7,107 bases of DNA, taken from NCBI GenBank assembly GCA_003516285.1, contig DPCK01000155.1, positions 1,196-8,302 on the forward strand. The letters are read 5' to 3'. This document shows, in pieces, positions 1 to 6,708 of the stretch. Made by a program: the position numbers and the translations under genes. This stretch comes from Lutibacter sp. (GTDB lineage Bacteria > Bacteroidota > Bacteroidia > Flavobacteriales > Flavobacteriaceae). Numbering within the stretch: the first letter of the stretch is position 1; every line of letters begins with the position of its first letter. Below the pieces are notes generated by a model. The model was not told the DNA's origin and searched no databases. It saw only the letters and a list, made by a program, of their open reading frames with translations.

Positions 1-52
1 ATATTTTTTAGCCTTGTTTTGAAAAAAAATTAATATCAATTAAAAAATATAC

Positions 53-82
53 TTGTATAATATATTTAAATTATTAAATTAG
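53..82 (+). promoter_or_regulatory. Candidate promoter of the TonB gene
   Basis: A TTG at 53-55, a 19-base spacer and TAAATTAG at 75-82 fit the Bacteroidota pattern TTG-N19-TAnnTTTG with one mismatch in the -7 element. Transcription would begin near 88-90 and give a leader of about 15 bases before the ATG at 104. No Shine-Dalgarno sequence is visible, which is usual in this phylum. The region is very AT-rich, so a chance match is possible, and the gene could instead be read from an operon entering from the left. Confidence 0.45.
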
Positions 83-103
83 CAAACTATAAAAATTTTA
101 CAG

Positions 104-823
104 ATGCAAGTCAAAAAAAATCCAAAAGCGAATTTAGAGACCTACACCAAATTGTTTATGCAGTTAGGTTTGGTATTGGCACTTTTAATAGTGTACTTAG
201 CCATTGAAAAGAAGACGTACGATAGAGTTATCGCTGAACTTGGTCCGGCAAGCTATAATGCCGAAGATGAAGAGCAAACTATCGAAATTGAACAAGTGAA
301 ACCACCAGAACAACAAGCGCCACCGCCACCAACACCTGATAAAATTGAAATTGTTGAAGATGAAAAGGAAGTGGAGGAAACTGTGATTAAATCAACCGAA
401 TCAAATGAAAAAGAAGCGGTTGAAATTAAGAAAATAGTTGAGGTAAGCTTGGATGAAGATATTATGGAAGACGTTCCTTTCGCAATTATTGAAGATGTTC
501 CGGTTTATCCTGGTTGTAAAGGATCAAAAGCTGAATTAAAAGAATGTTTGCAAGATAAAATTTCTAAACACGTGAATTCTAAATTTAATGCTGACTTGGC
601 TTCGGAATTGGGATTAACGCCAGGCATCAAAAAAATATTTGTGATGTTTAAAATTGATAAAACAGGTGAGATTACTGATATTCAAGCAAGAGCACCTCAC
701 AAAAGATTGGAAGCTGAAGCGATTAGAGTTGTGCAATCATTGCCTAAAATGATTCCGGGAAAACAACGTGGCCGTCCGGTAGGGGTAAAATACAGTTTGC
801 CAATTGCATTTAAAGTTGAGTAA
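104..823 (+). CDS. tonB: TonB family energy transducer
   Basis: This 239-residue protein is a TonB energy transducer: anchored in the inner membrane, it spans the periplasm and passes proton-motive energy from ExbB/ExbD to TonB-dependent outer-membrane receptors. The sequence shows a short basic N-terminus, one hydrophobic segment at about residues 17-35, a proline-rich stretch at 66-78 (KPPEQQAPPPPTP), an acidic linker to about 130, and a C-terminal TonB domain from about 150 to 239. The motif VPVYPGC (132-138) with a second cysteine at 148, and the ending PGKQRGRPVGVKYSLPI, are typical of the Bacteroidota branch. The only sensible start is the ATG at 104, just before the basic N-terminus. 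It is followed by its own terminator. No exbB, exbD or receptor gene lies within the window; exbB/exbD could lie to the left. It could be one of several TonB paralogues, so the symbol is generic. Confidence 0.9.
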   Translation: MQVKKNPKANLETYTKLFMQLGLVLALLIVYLAIEKKTYDRVIAELGPASYNAEDEEQTIEIEQVKPPEQQAPPPPTPDKIEIVEDEKEVEETVIKSTESNEKEAVEIKKIVEVSLDEDIMEDVPFAIIEDVPVYPGCKGSKAELKECLQDKISKHVNSKFNADLASELGLTPGIKKIFVMFKIDKTGEITDIQARAPHKRLEAEAIRVVQSLPKMIPGKQRGRPVGVKYSLPIAFKVE

Positions 824-845
824 ATAATTTTCAAAATTATATCAT

Positions 846-879
846 AAATACTGCTTTCATTTAAAGCAGTATTTTTTTT
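846..879 (+). terminator. Rho-independent terminator after the TonB gene
   Basis: A perfect 12-bp stem (846-857 with 863-874, core ATACTGC/GCAGTAT) with a 5-base loop runs straight into T residues to 879. It lies 22 bases after the TonB stop codon and is a textbook intrinsic terminator. The left arm is preceded by few A residues, so it works mainly on the plus strand, separating the TonB transcript from the protease gene. Confidence 0.92.
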
Positions 880-918
880 GCTTCAATTTCAGAAGCGTAT
901 TTTCTTATAAAAAAACGG

Positions 919-926
919 TAAGTTTG
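919..926 (+). promoter_or_regulatory. Candidate -7 element for the aspartic protease gene
   Basis: TAAGTTTG at 919-926 is an exact match to the Bacteroidota -7 consensus TAnnTTTG and sits 17 bases before the ATG at 944, leaving a leader of roughly 12 bases. No TTG is found at the expected -33 position (897-899 reads GTA), so the promoter call rests on the -7 box and on the strong terminator just upstream, which means this gene needs its own start. Confidence 0.4.
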
Positions 927-943
927 CCTTAAATACTGCACAG

Positions 944-1396
944 ATGGAATTTAACAATATTCTTTTGAGAAAAGGATACGCCAAAATAAAACTCAAAAAG
1001 ATCAACACCAATCATTTTGAACTTAAAGCAAAATTAAACAATGTAAAAGGCCGTTTCATTTTAGATACCGGTGCTTCAAATTCCTGTATCGACATCAATT
1101 TGGCCGAGAAATTTAAATTGGAAGTGAAAGATTCCGATACAAAAGCTGCCGGTGCAGGCGCCATTGGAATGGAAACAAAAATTTCTTCCAAAAACAAAAT
1201 TGAAATTAACCAGTGGAAATACAAAAATTTTACGGTGGTGTTGCTCGATTTAAATCACGTAAACACGGCGTTAACGGAACATCACGCTGAAGCTGTTGAC
1301 GGCATTATAGGCGCCGATATTTTAGAAATAGGAAAGGCGATTATTAATTATGAAAAGAAAAGTTTGTACCTAAAAAAGTTGGTTTATAAGTTTTAG
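944..1396 (+). CDS. Single-domain retropepsin-like aspartic protease
   Basis: This 150-residue protein is a small clan AA aspartic peptidase. It has the catalytic motif LDTGAS (aspartate at residue 41) after hydrophobic FI, and near the C-terminus DGIIGADIL (119-127), the second hydrophobic-Gly motif that closes the retropepsin fold. A glycine- and alanine-rich stretch at 68-75 lies where the flap would be. There is only one DTG motif and the length equals one lobe, so by analogy with retropepsins it should act as a homodimer; that is inference. No signal peptide or membrane segment is seen, so it is probably cytoplasmic. The ATG at 944 has a -7 box just upstream. The gene ends convergently with the next one, sharing bases 1393-1396. 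Similar small proteins are common in flavobacteria as 'retropepsin-like aspartic protease'; the substrate is not known to me. Confidence 0.85.
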   Translation: MEFNNILLRKGYAKIKLKKINTNHFELKAKLNNVKGRFILDTGASNSCIDINLAEKFKLEVKDSDTKAAGAGAIGMETKISSKNKIEINQWKYKNFTVVLLDLNHVNTALTEHHAEAVDGIIGADILEIGKAIINYEKKSLYLKKLVYKF

Positions 1397-2133
1397 TTTT
1401 TATGGGTGTTAATTATCCAAGTTATCCTTCCACCTGCATAAAAGAAGTTTTGATTTATGCCATTGGTCACAGATATATCTAATATTAACTTATCGGTAAA
1501 ATTATAGCCACCTCCTATGTTTAAGTTATGGGACATTATTTTTTTATTGTGTAAATCACCAAAATTTTCAATATAAAAATGAAGTTTTGAAGTCATTAGG
1601 TATGAAATATTTGCAATGTAAAAACAGGATGATGAATTATCTGTTTTCTCAACGTGTCCAATATTGTAATTGAACATTAATTTTTCTGAAATTTTATTTG
1701 CAAAATTTATGGAAATAATTTTACCAATATTGTCAAGCACAAATTTATTGTATGTTGGCAGTATGGCCCGAACCATTATTGAGGCTTCAGGAAGTAATTT
1801 TTTTTCTTTCCACAGATTGACTGAAAAACCAACTTGGAGATCATCTAACTTGTTTAATGATTGTGTTAAATGATTGTTCTCCCAAAATTGTTCTTTAATA
1901 ACAGGAATGTTCATTTGTAATTCAAGCCCATTTAATAAACCGTAACGAAATAAGGAATTTGGGATACTCCAGGAAGTTGTTTTCTCAGTACTTACTTTTT
2001 GAATGGAATAGGCTGATTCAATTTCTATTTGTAATATATCTTTATTTATTGTGGAAGATGGCTCGACTGTTTGGGACAGGATGTTTTGTTGAATAGTTAA
2101 CAATACAAAAATGGCATAGATTATCTTATTCAT
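1393..2133 (-). CDS. Probable outer-membrane beta-barrel protein, MetA-like transporter family
   Basis: The 246-residue product starts with a likely signal peptide (MNKIIYAIFVLLTIQQNILS, cleavage near residue 21), so it is exported. The mature part alternates polar and hydrophobic residues in beta-strand fashion. Its landmarks in order resemble the MetA-pathway family (PF13557 type): RYGLLNGLELQMNIPV (63-78), the LDDLQVGFSVNLW strand (96-108), ILPTYNK (124-130), IENFGD (188-193), GGGYNFTDKLILDIS (207-221) and a last strand YAGGRITWI (232-240). Family members are described as putative outer-membrane transporters, but their substrates are mostly unknown and I cannot name one here. Six residues follow the last strand, a slightly longer tail than the usual aromatic ending. 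Upstream, TAAATTTC on the minus strand (2155-2148) is one base off the -7 consensus but lacks a good -33. The gene looks more AT-rich than sucA/sucB beside it. I see no clear terminator at its end. Confidence 0.65.
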   Translation of the reverse strand: MNKIIYAIFVLLTIQQNILSQTVEPSSTINKDILQIEIESAYSIQKVSTEKTTSWSIPNSLFRYGLLNGLELQMNIPVIKEQFWENNHLTQSLNKLDDLQVGFSVNLWKEKKLLPEASIMVRAILPTYNKFVLDNIGKIISINFANKISEKLMFNYNIGHVEKTDNSSSCFYIANISYLMTSKLHFYIENFGDLHNKKIMSHNLNIGGGYNFTDKLILDISVTNGINQNFFYAGGRITWIINTHKN

Positions 2134-2210
2134 TTTAATTTAGATGCGAAATTTAAAGCGAAGTTATTTTTAATTAGTCTAAATAAAGATGATTTTTATC
2201 ATCAGACATA

Positions 2211-2241
2211 AAAAAACCCAAACAATTTTGTTTGGGTTTTT
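2211..2241 (-). terminator. Rho-independent terminator of the sucA-sucB operon
   Basis: A 13-bp stem (2212-2224 with 2229-2241, core CCCAAAC/GTTTGGG) with a 4-base loop is flanked on the minus-strand 3' side by a run of T residues (the A run at 2211-2216 on the plus strand). It begins 24 bases past the sucB stop codon and ends the operon. The T run on the other strand is shorter, but the structure could also stop plus-strand transcripts. Confidence 0.92.
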
Positions 2242-2264
2242 AATATGATATGAAGAAGAATTGG

Positions 2265-3488
2265 TTACAATTCCAATGCTTTTTTAGGATTGTTATCCAT
2301 TAAAATTTCAATCGGGTTTTCCAGTGCTTCTTTAACGGCAACCAAGAAACCAACAGATTCTTTTCCGTCAATAACCCTATGGTCGTAAGACAATGCAACA
2401 TACATAATTGGCCTGATTACCACTTCGCCTTTAACGGCAACGGGTCTTTCAACAATGTTGTGCATTCCTAAAATGCCACTTTGGGGCGGATTAAGAATTG
2501 GCGTTGACAACATAGAACCAAAAACACCGCCGTTGGTGATGGTAAAAGTGCCTCCGGTCATTTCATCAACCGTTATTTGTCCGTCCCTTGCTCTTAATGC
2601 CAAACGTTTCACTTCATTTTCCACACCCCTGAAAGAAAGGTTTTCCGCATTTCTGATCACTGGAACCATCAAACCTTTCGGACCTGAAACGGCTATGGAA
2701 ATATCCACAAAATCGTGTAAAATTTTATAATCGCCATCCAGCATAGAATTTACATCAGGAAACAATTTTAAAGCTCTCACAACCGCTAAAGTGAAGAAAC
2801 TCATAAATCCCAAGCCCACATTGTGTTTTGCCTTAAATTCATCTTTATAATCATTTCTTAAGTCGAAAATTGGTTTCATATCCACTTCATTAAAAGTGGT
2901 TAGCATCGCAGTTTCATTTTTTACCGCAACCAAACGTTCAGCCACTTTTCTGCGAAGCATAGAAAGTTTTGTGCGCTCACTGCTTCGTGAACCGCCAGCC
3001 GGCGTTCCCATACTTGGCACAGCGTTTACGGCATCATCTTTTGTGATTCTGCCATCTTTGCCTGTTCCGATGATTTCCGAAGAATCAATTCCTTTTTCGG
3101 TCAATATTTTCTTTGCTGCAGGTGAAGCTGCACCACTTGCGTACGTTTTTTCAACAACACTTGACGTAACGGGTTTTTCAGCTTGCTTTTCTTCAATCTT
3201 TTCTGAGGCTTTTTCACTGCCAGCTGCTTTTTCATCGCCAACAGGTTTTTTACCGTCTAAATCGATTAAGCAAACAACAGAACCAACTTTTACGGCATCA
3301 CCTTCTTGGGCCTTTAAGGTAATAATGCCACTTTCTTCCGCAGGTAATTCGAGGGTTGCCTTGTCGGAATCCACTTCTGCAATGGGCTGGTCTTTTTCAA
3401 CATAATCGCCATCTTTTACAAGCCAAGCTGCAATTTCTACTTCTGTGATAGATTCTCCCGGTGAGGGAACTTTCATTTCTAAAATCAT
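2265..3488 (-). CDS. sucB: Dihydrolipoyllysine-residue succinyltransferase, E2 of 2-oxoglutarate dehydrogenase (OdhB/SucB)
   Basis: This 407-residue E2 subunit takes the succinyl group made by SucA on its lipoyl arm and moves it to coenzyme A, giving succinyl-CoA in the TCA cycle (cytoplasm). Domains in order: one lipoyl domain (about 2-76) with the lipoylated lysine 43 in VDSDKATLE; an Ala/Lys/Glu-rich mobile linker (about 80-115); a peripheral subunit-binding domain (about 120-157, SPAAKKILTEKGID then GTGKDGRITKDD); a second short linker; and the catalytic acyltransferase domain (about 170-407) with SYDHRVIDG, where His370 and Asp374 are the expected catalytic residues. The length and single lipoyl domain fit bacterial SucB. 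The ATG at 3488 gives MILEMKVPSPGES, the usual start of Bacteroidota homologues. It follows sucA by 70 bases on the same strand and ends at a strong terminator. The E3 gene (lpd) is not nearby. The closest alternative is a branched-chain or pyruvate E2, which the adjacent sucA argues against. Confidence 0.96.
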   Translation of the reverse strand: MILEMKVPSPGESITEVEIAAWLVKDGDYVEKDQPIAEVDSDKATLELPAEESGIITLKAQEGDAVKVGSVVCLIDLDGKKPVGDEKAAGSEKASEKIEEKQAEKPVTSSVVEKTYASGAASPAAKKILTEKGIDSSEIIGTGKDGRITKDDAVNAVPSMGTPAGGSRSSERTKLSMLRRKVAERLVAVKNETAMLTTFNEVDMKPIFDLRNDYKDEFKAKHNVGLGFMSFFTLAVVRALKLFPDVNSMLDGDYKILHDFVDISIAVSGPKGLMVPVIRNAENLSFRGVENEVKRLALRARDGQITVDEMTGGTFTITNGGVFGSMLSTPILNPPQSGILGMHNIVERPVAVKGEVVIRPIMYVALSYDHRVIDGKESVGFLVAVKEALENPIEILMDNNPKKALEL

Positions 3489-3516
3489 CTCTTTAAAATT
3501 TTTTATCTTTTTTCTG

Positions 3517-3550
3517 CCTTAAATTTCTTCCGAAGAAAAGAATTTAAAGG
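3517..3550 (-). promoter_or_regulatory. Intercistronic UUCG-capped hairpin between sucA and sucB
   Basis: Read on the minus strand, this 34-base segment folds into a 14-bp stem (one G-U pair, one bulged C and one bulged T) closed by C(UUCG)G, an exceptionally stable tetraloop. It begins 9 bases after the sucA stop codon and ends about 28 bases before the sucB ATG. No U tract follows, so it is not a normal terminator. It may protect the upstream message from 3' exonucleases or set the relative output of the two subunits; that role is inference. Confidence 0.55.
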
Positions 3551-3558
3551 TTATTTTG

Positions 3559-6294
3559 TTATTTTTCAAATACTTTATCAATCACACGCTGGTGTCTTCG
3601 TTTAAACCTTGCCGAAGAACCTGCGGCAGGAACGGCGTGAAAAGCTTGTGATGCCACTTCCAGATTTACCAGCCTGAATCGATGCAGCATAAAACTCCAG
3701 GCGCCCATATTTTCAGGTTCTTCCTGTGCCCAAACGTATTTTTTAACATTTGGATAGCTGTCAATTACCTGTTGTAATTTTTCCAGATGTAACGGAAAAA
3801 GTTGTTCAATTCTTACCAATGCGACATCATTTCTTTCCAATGAACTGCGTTCGGCCAATAAATCGTAATAAAATTTACCGGTGCAAAACACCAATTTGGT
3901 CACATTTTTTTTGTCGATAGTATCATCAATCACCTCCTGAAAACTTCCTTTGGAAAATTCATCCAATGAAGAAGTAGCAGCCGGATGGCGAAGCAAACTT
4001 TTAGGGGTAAACACGATAAGCGGTTTTCTAAAATCGCGTTTCATTTGACGGCGCAACAGATGGAAAAAATTTGCGGGCGTTGTACAATCGGCCAAAATCA
4101 TATTGTCTATGGCGCATAATTGCAGAAAACGTTCCATACGCGCCGATGAATGTTCAGAACCTTGTCCTTCGTAACCGTGCGGCAACAATATTACAATTCC
4201 GTTCTGCAATTTCCATTTGTCTTCGGCAGCCGACATATATTGGTCGAAAATAATTTGGGCGCCATTCGCAAAATCGCCGAACTGAGCTTCCCAAATGGTC
4301 AAAGTATTTGGATTTGCCATTGCGTAACCATAATCAAAACCAAGTACGCCATATTCAGATAAAAGAGAATTGTAAATGTTCATTTTTCCCTGATTTTCAT
4401 CAATCATATTTAGCAAATTGATGCGTTCTTCAGAAATTTCATCACGCAAAATAGCGTGGCGATGGCTAAAAGTGCCGCGTTCCACATCTTGTCCGGAAAT
4501 ACGAATATCAAATCCTTCCTGAAGCAATGTTCCATAAGCCAATGTTTCGCCCATTCCCCAATCGATTCTGTCATTTTCAAAAACCATTTGGTGTCTGTCA
4601 AGCAAAATCTTTTCAGCTTTTCGCAAAAATTTAATGCCTTTTGGAACTGTGGAAACAATTTTTGCGATGTCTTTCAGTTTCGATTTTGGGTAAGCGGTTT
4701 TTTCGGAAATTAACATTGCTTCCAAACCTCTTCGGGTAAACCCTTCCCAGGTTTCTTGCATAAATTCTCTTACTTTTGAAGTTTCAACCTCTTTTGAATT
4801 TAGGTATTCATCTTCCAACAAGTCTTTAAATTCGGCAATAATTTTATTTAAATAAGCATCATCAATAACTCCTTCGGCAATCAGTTTTTGCGCGTAAATA
4901 TCTCTCGGATTAGGGTGTTTAGCAATGGCTTTGTATAATTTTGGCTGTGTAAAACGAGGTTCATCACCTTCATTATGTCCGTATTTTCTGTAACCGAGCA
5001 AATCAATAAAAATATCTCTTCTGAATTGCATTCTAAAATTCATTGCAATTTCTATGGCGTGGGTTACTGCTTCCACATCATCGGCATTTACGTGCAAAAC
5101 GGGTGATAAGGTTATTTTCGCGACGTCCGTACAATAAGTGCTTGAGCGCGCGTCCAAATAATTTGTGGTAAACCCAATTTGGTTGTTCACCACAATATGA
5201 ATGGTTCCGCCAGTTGAGTAACCTGCCAATTGGCTCATTTGACTCACCTCATAAACAACGCCTTGTGCAGCAATAGCGGCATCCCCGTGAACAATAATAG
5301 GAAGCAATTTTGAATTGTCACCGTTGTAATCTTTGTCTATTTTTGCGCGTGAAATCCCTTGAACTACCGGCCCGACAGTTTCCAAATGTGAAGGATTAGG
5401 AACCAGGTTCATCGTAAGTTCCGTACCGGTTTTTAGTGTTTTTCGCGTTGTTAATCCCAAATGGTATTTAACATCGCCATCAATGTCTTCATCTTCAAAA
5501 TCTTTGCCTTCAAATTCGCTGAATAAATCGCGAATCGGTTTTCTAAAAATATTTATAAGGGTGTTTAATCGACCTCTGTGCGCCATTCCCAAAACAAATT
5601 CCTTAACGCCAAAATTTTCTGCAGCAAGTCTAATCACCGCGCCAATGGCCGGAATTAAAGTTTCGCCGCCTTCCAATGAAAAACGTTTTTGGCCCACATA
5701 TTTTGTTTGTAAAAAATTTTCAAATGTTACCGCCTGATTCAACTTTTGCAACACATATTTTTTAGTTTCGGGGGTGTAGTTGGGATGATTGGCATTGGTG
5801 TTAAGTTGTTTTTGAATCCATTTTATTTCTTCCGGATTTCTAACATACATATATTCAACCCCAATAGCATCGCAATAAACAGTTTCCAAATGTTTTACTA
5901 TTTCTCGCAAGTTTGCTTTTCCGGTGCCAATAATTTGACCGGCATCAAAAACAGTGTCTAAATCATTTTCAGAAAGTCCGAAATTTTCGATGGCCAGCGT
6001 GGGTGTGTATTTTCTGCGTTCACGAACCGGATTTGTTTTTGTAAACAGATGTCCGCGTGTTCTATAACCATTAATTAAGTCGAGCACTTTAAACTCTTTC
6101 AGTACATTTTCCGGAACTTCGAAGACTCCGTTTTCTTCTGTGTCTTTGATTGAATATTTTTCGTTGGCAAAGTCATATCCTTGAAAAAAACTTCTCCAGC
6201 TTGGTTCTATAGCATCAGGATTTATCAAATACTGGTCGTACAAATCGGCTATAAAGCCAGTGTGGACCGCATTTAAAAATGAAAATTTATCCAT
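3559..6294 (-). CDS. sucA: 2-oxoglutarate dehydrogenase E1 component (SucA/OdhA)
   Basis: This 911-residue thiamine diphosphate enzyme decarboxylates 2-oxoglutarate and succinylates the lipoyl arm of SucB. With the ATG at 6294 as residue 1, the N-terminal segment (DKFSFLNAVHTGFIADLYD, then PSWRSFF) is the E2-docking region. RTRGHLF lies at 78-84. GMAHRGRLN (236-244), VHGDAA (335-340), NNQIGFTT (370-377) and GYRKYGHNEGDEP (434-446) form the cofactor and active-site region. The transketolase-like half has GQDVERGTFSHRHA (601-614), EAQFGDFANGAQ (669-680) and PHGYEGQGSEHSSARMERF (705-723), and the C-terminal part carries QEEPENMGAW (857-866). Length and motif order match full-length SucA with no break. 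An in-frame TTG at 6312 would add six residues, but the ATG gives the family's usual MDKFSF start and is preferred. It is the first gene of the operon, with a -7 box upstream and sucB following. Confidence 0.97.
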   Translation of the reverse strand: MDKFSFLNAVHTGFIADLYDQYLINPDAIEPSWRSFFQGYDFANEKYSIKDTEENGVFEVPENVLKEFKVLDLINGYRTRGHLFTKTNPVRERRKYTPTLAIENFGLSENDLDTVFDAGQIIGTGKANLREIVKHLETVYCDAIGVEYMYVRNPEEIKWIQKQLNTNANHPNYTPETKKYVLQKLNQAVTFENFLQTKYVGQKRFSLEGGETLIPAIGAVIRLAAENFGVKEFVLGMAHRGRLNTLINIFRKPIRDLFSEFEGKDFEDEDIDGDVKYHLGLTTRKTLKTGTELTMNLVPNPSHLETVGPVVQGISRAKIDKDYNGDNSKLLPIIVHGDAAIAAQGVVYEVSQMSQLAGYSTGGTIHIVVNNQIGFTTNYLDARSSTYCTDVAKITLSPVLHVNADDVEAVTHAIEIAMNFRMQFRRDIFIDLLGYRKYGHNEGDEPRFTQPKLYKAIAKHPNPRDIYAQKLIAEGVIDDAYLNKIIAEFKDLLEDEYLNSKEVETSKVREFMQETWEGFTRRGLEAMLISEKTAYPKSKLKDIAKIVSTVPKGIKFLRKAEKILLDRHQMVFENDRIDWGMGETLAYGTLLQEGFDIRISGQDVERGTFSHRHAILRDEISEERINLLNMIDENQGKMNIYNSLLSEYGVLGFDYGYAMANPNTLTIWEAQFGDFANGAQIIFDQYMSAAEDKWKLQNGIVILLPHGYEGQGSEHSSARMERFLQLCAIDNMILADCTTPANFFHLLRRQMKRDFRKPLIVFTPKSLLRHPAATSSLDEFSKGSFQEVIDDTIDKKNVTKLVFCTGKFYYDLLAERSSLERNDVALVRIEQLFPLHLEKLQQVIDSYPNVKKYVWAQEEPENMGAWSFMLHRFRLVNLEVASQAFHAVPAAGSSARFKRRHQRVIDKVFEK

Positions 6295-6329
6295 AGTGTT
6301 GTTAGTAGTCAATGTTTTAATAGATTGGG

Positions 6330-6337
6330 CAAAAATA
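6330..6337 (-). promoter_or_regulatory. Candidate -7 element of the sucA-sucB operon
   Basis: Read on the minus strand, TATTTTTG (6337-6330) matches the Bacteroidota -7 consensus TAnnTTTG exactly. At the expected -33 position, 19 bases further up (6359-6357), the sequence is ATG rather than TTG, a two-of-three match. Transcription from here would give a leader of about 30 bases before the ATG at 6294, and would start upstream of the alternative TTG codon at 6312 too. Confidence 0.5.
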
Positions 6338-6359
6338 CAACTTTTACCAAAACCAGCAT

Positions 6360-6571
6360 TTTAATTATGGTTATTTTGCAATTATTATATTATTGGTAAT
6401 ATTTGGTCAAACCTGTTAAAAATATGATTTTTTATATGCTTTTTTGTGGAATAATATAGGAAACCGTTAAAATAAATATTGATTATTGTGGTTTATTCAA
6501 GTTGATTTACAACAAGTTGGTTTTAAATAAATGTTAAGAATTTAAAAAGAAGAAATTTATTTGATAATTTC
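6360..6571. other. AT-rich divergent intergenic region with no gene
   Basis: Between the sucA promoter and the tRNA promoter lies about 210 bases of very AT-rich DNA without a credible reading frame on either strand. It holds one plus-strand promoter-like match (TTG at 6376-6378, 19-base spacer, AATATTTG at 6398-6405, one mismatch) and a weak AT-only hairpin at 6550-6573 (AAGAAAT pairing with ATTTCTT). I see no riboswitch-like or CRISPR-like structure here. Confidence 0.5.
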
Positions 6572-6601
6572 TTGCAAAAAGAAGAAAACCTTGTATATTT
6601 G
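6572..6601 (+). promoter_or_regulatory. Promoter of tRNA-Asn
   Basis: TTG at 6572-6574, a spacer of exactly 19 bases and TATATTTG at 6594-6601 match the Bacteroidota promoter consensus TTG-N19-TAnnTTTG in full. Transcription should start about 6-8 bases downstream, leaving a short 5' leader of about 15 bases for RNase P to remove before the tRNA at 6623. This is the best promoter in the window. Confidence 0.85.
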
Positions 6602-6622
6602 CACTCGCAAAAGCGGATAAAT

Positions 6623-6696
6623 TCCTCCTTAGCTCAGTTGGTTAGAGCATCTGACTGTTAATCAGAGGGTCCTTGGTTCGAGCCCAAGAGGAGGAG
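6623..6696 (+). tRNA. tRNA-Asn (anticodon GTT)
   Basis: A complete cloverleaf can be drawn. The acceptor stem TCCTCCT (6623-6629) pairs perfectly with AGGAGGA (6689-6695). The D stem is GCTC/GAGC around AGTTGGTTA. The anticodon stem TCTGA/TCAGA encloses CTGTTAA with anticodon GTT (6657-6659), which reads AAC/AAU for asparagine. The variable loop is GGGTC, and the T stem CTTGG/CCAAG encloses TTCGAGC. The discriminator base is G at 6696, as expected for tRNA-Asn. The CCA end is not encoded (the next bases are CCG), so it must be added after transcription. The gene sits alone between sucA and an integrase reading the same way, which suggests its 3' half is an attachment site. Confidence 0.97.
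6672..6696 (+). other. Candidate attachment site (tRNA 3' end)
   Basis: Tyrosine recombinases often insert elements into the T-arm and 3' end of tRNA genes and restore the gene with an identical sequence carried by the element. The tRNA here is intact and an integrase gene starts 232 bases downstream, so the T-arm plus 3' acceptor strand is the natural candidate for the core. The exact core cannot be set because the second copy would lie beyond the window. Confidence 0.35.
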
Positions 6697-6708
6697 CCGA
6701 AGCGTATA

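Noticed and set aside
1012..1224. 70-codon minus-strand open frame antisense to the aspartic protease
   Set aside because: It overlaps the catalytic region of a well-supported gene and is explained as its shadow.
2896..3405. 169-codon plus-strand open frame antisense to sucB
   Set aside because: It lies wholly inside sucB, which has unmistakable domains; the antisense product is low-complexity Ser/Ala/Phe-rich and has no promoter or recognisable motif.
4410..4658. 82-codon minus-strand open frame within sucA in another frame
   Set aside because: The sucA frame is continuous and motif-rich throughout this stretch; the other frame shows no motif.
6550..6573. AT-rich hairpin (AAGAAAT with ATTTCTT) before the tRNA promoter
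   Set aside because: The stem contains almost only A-T pairs and needs a bulge; such structures arise often by chance in DNA this AT-rich, and no T run or gene end is attached.
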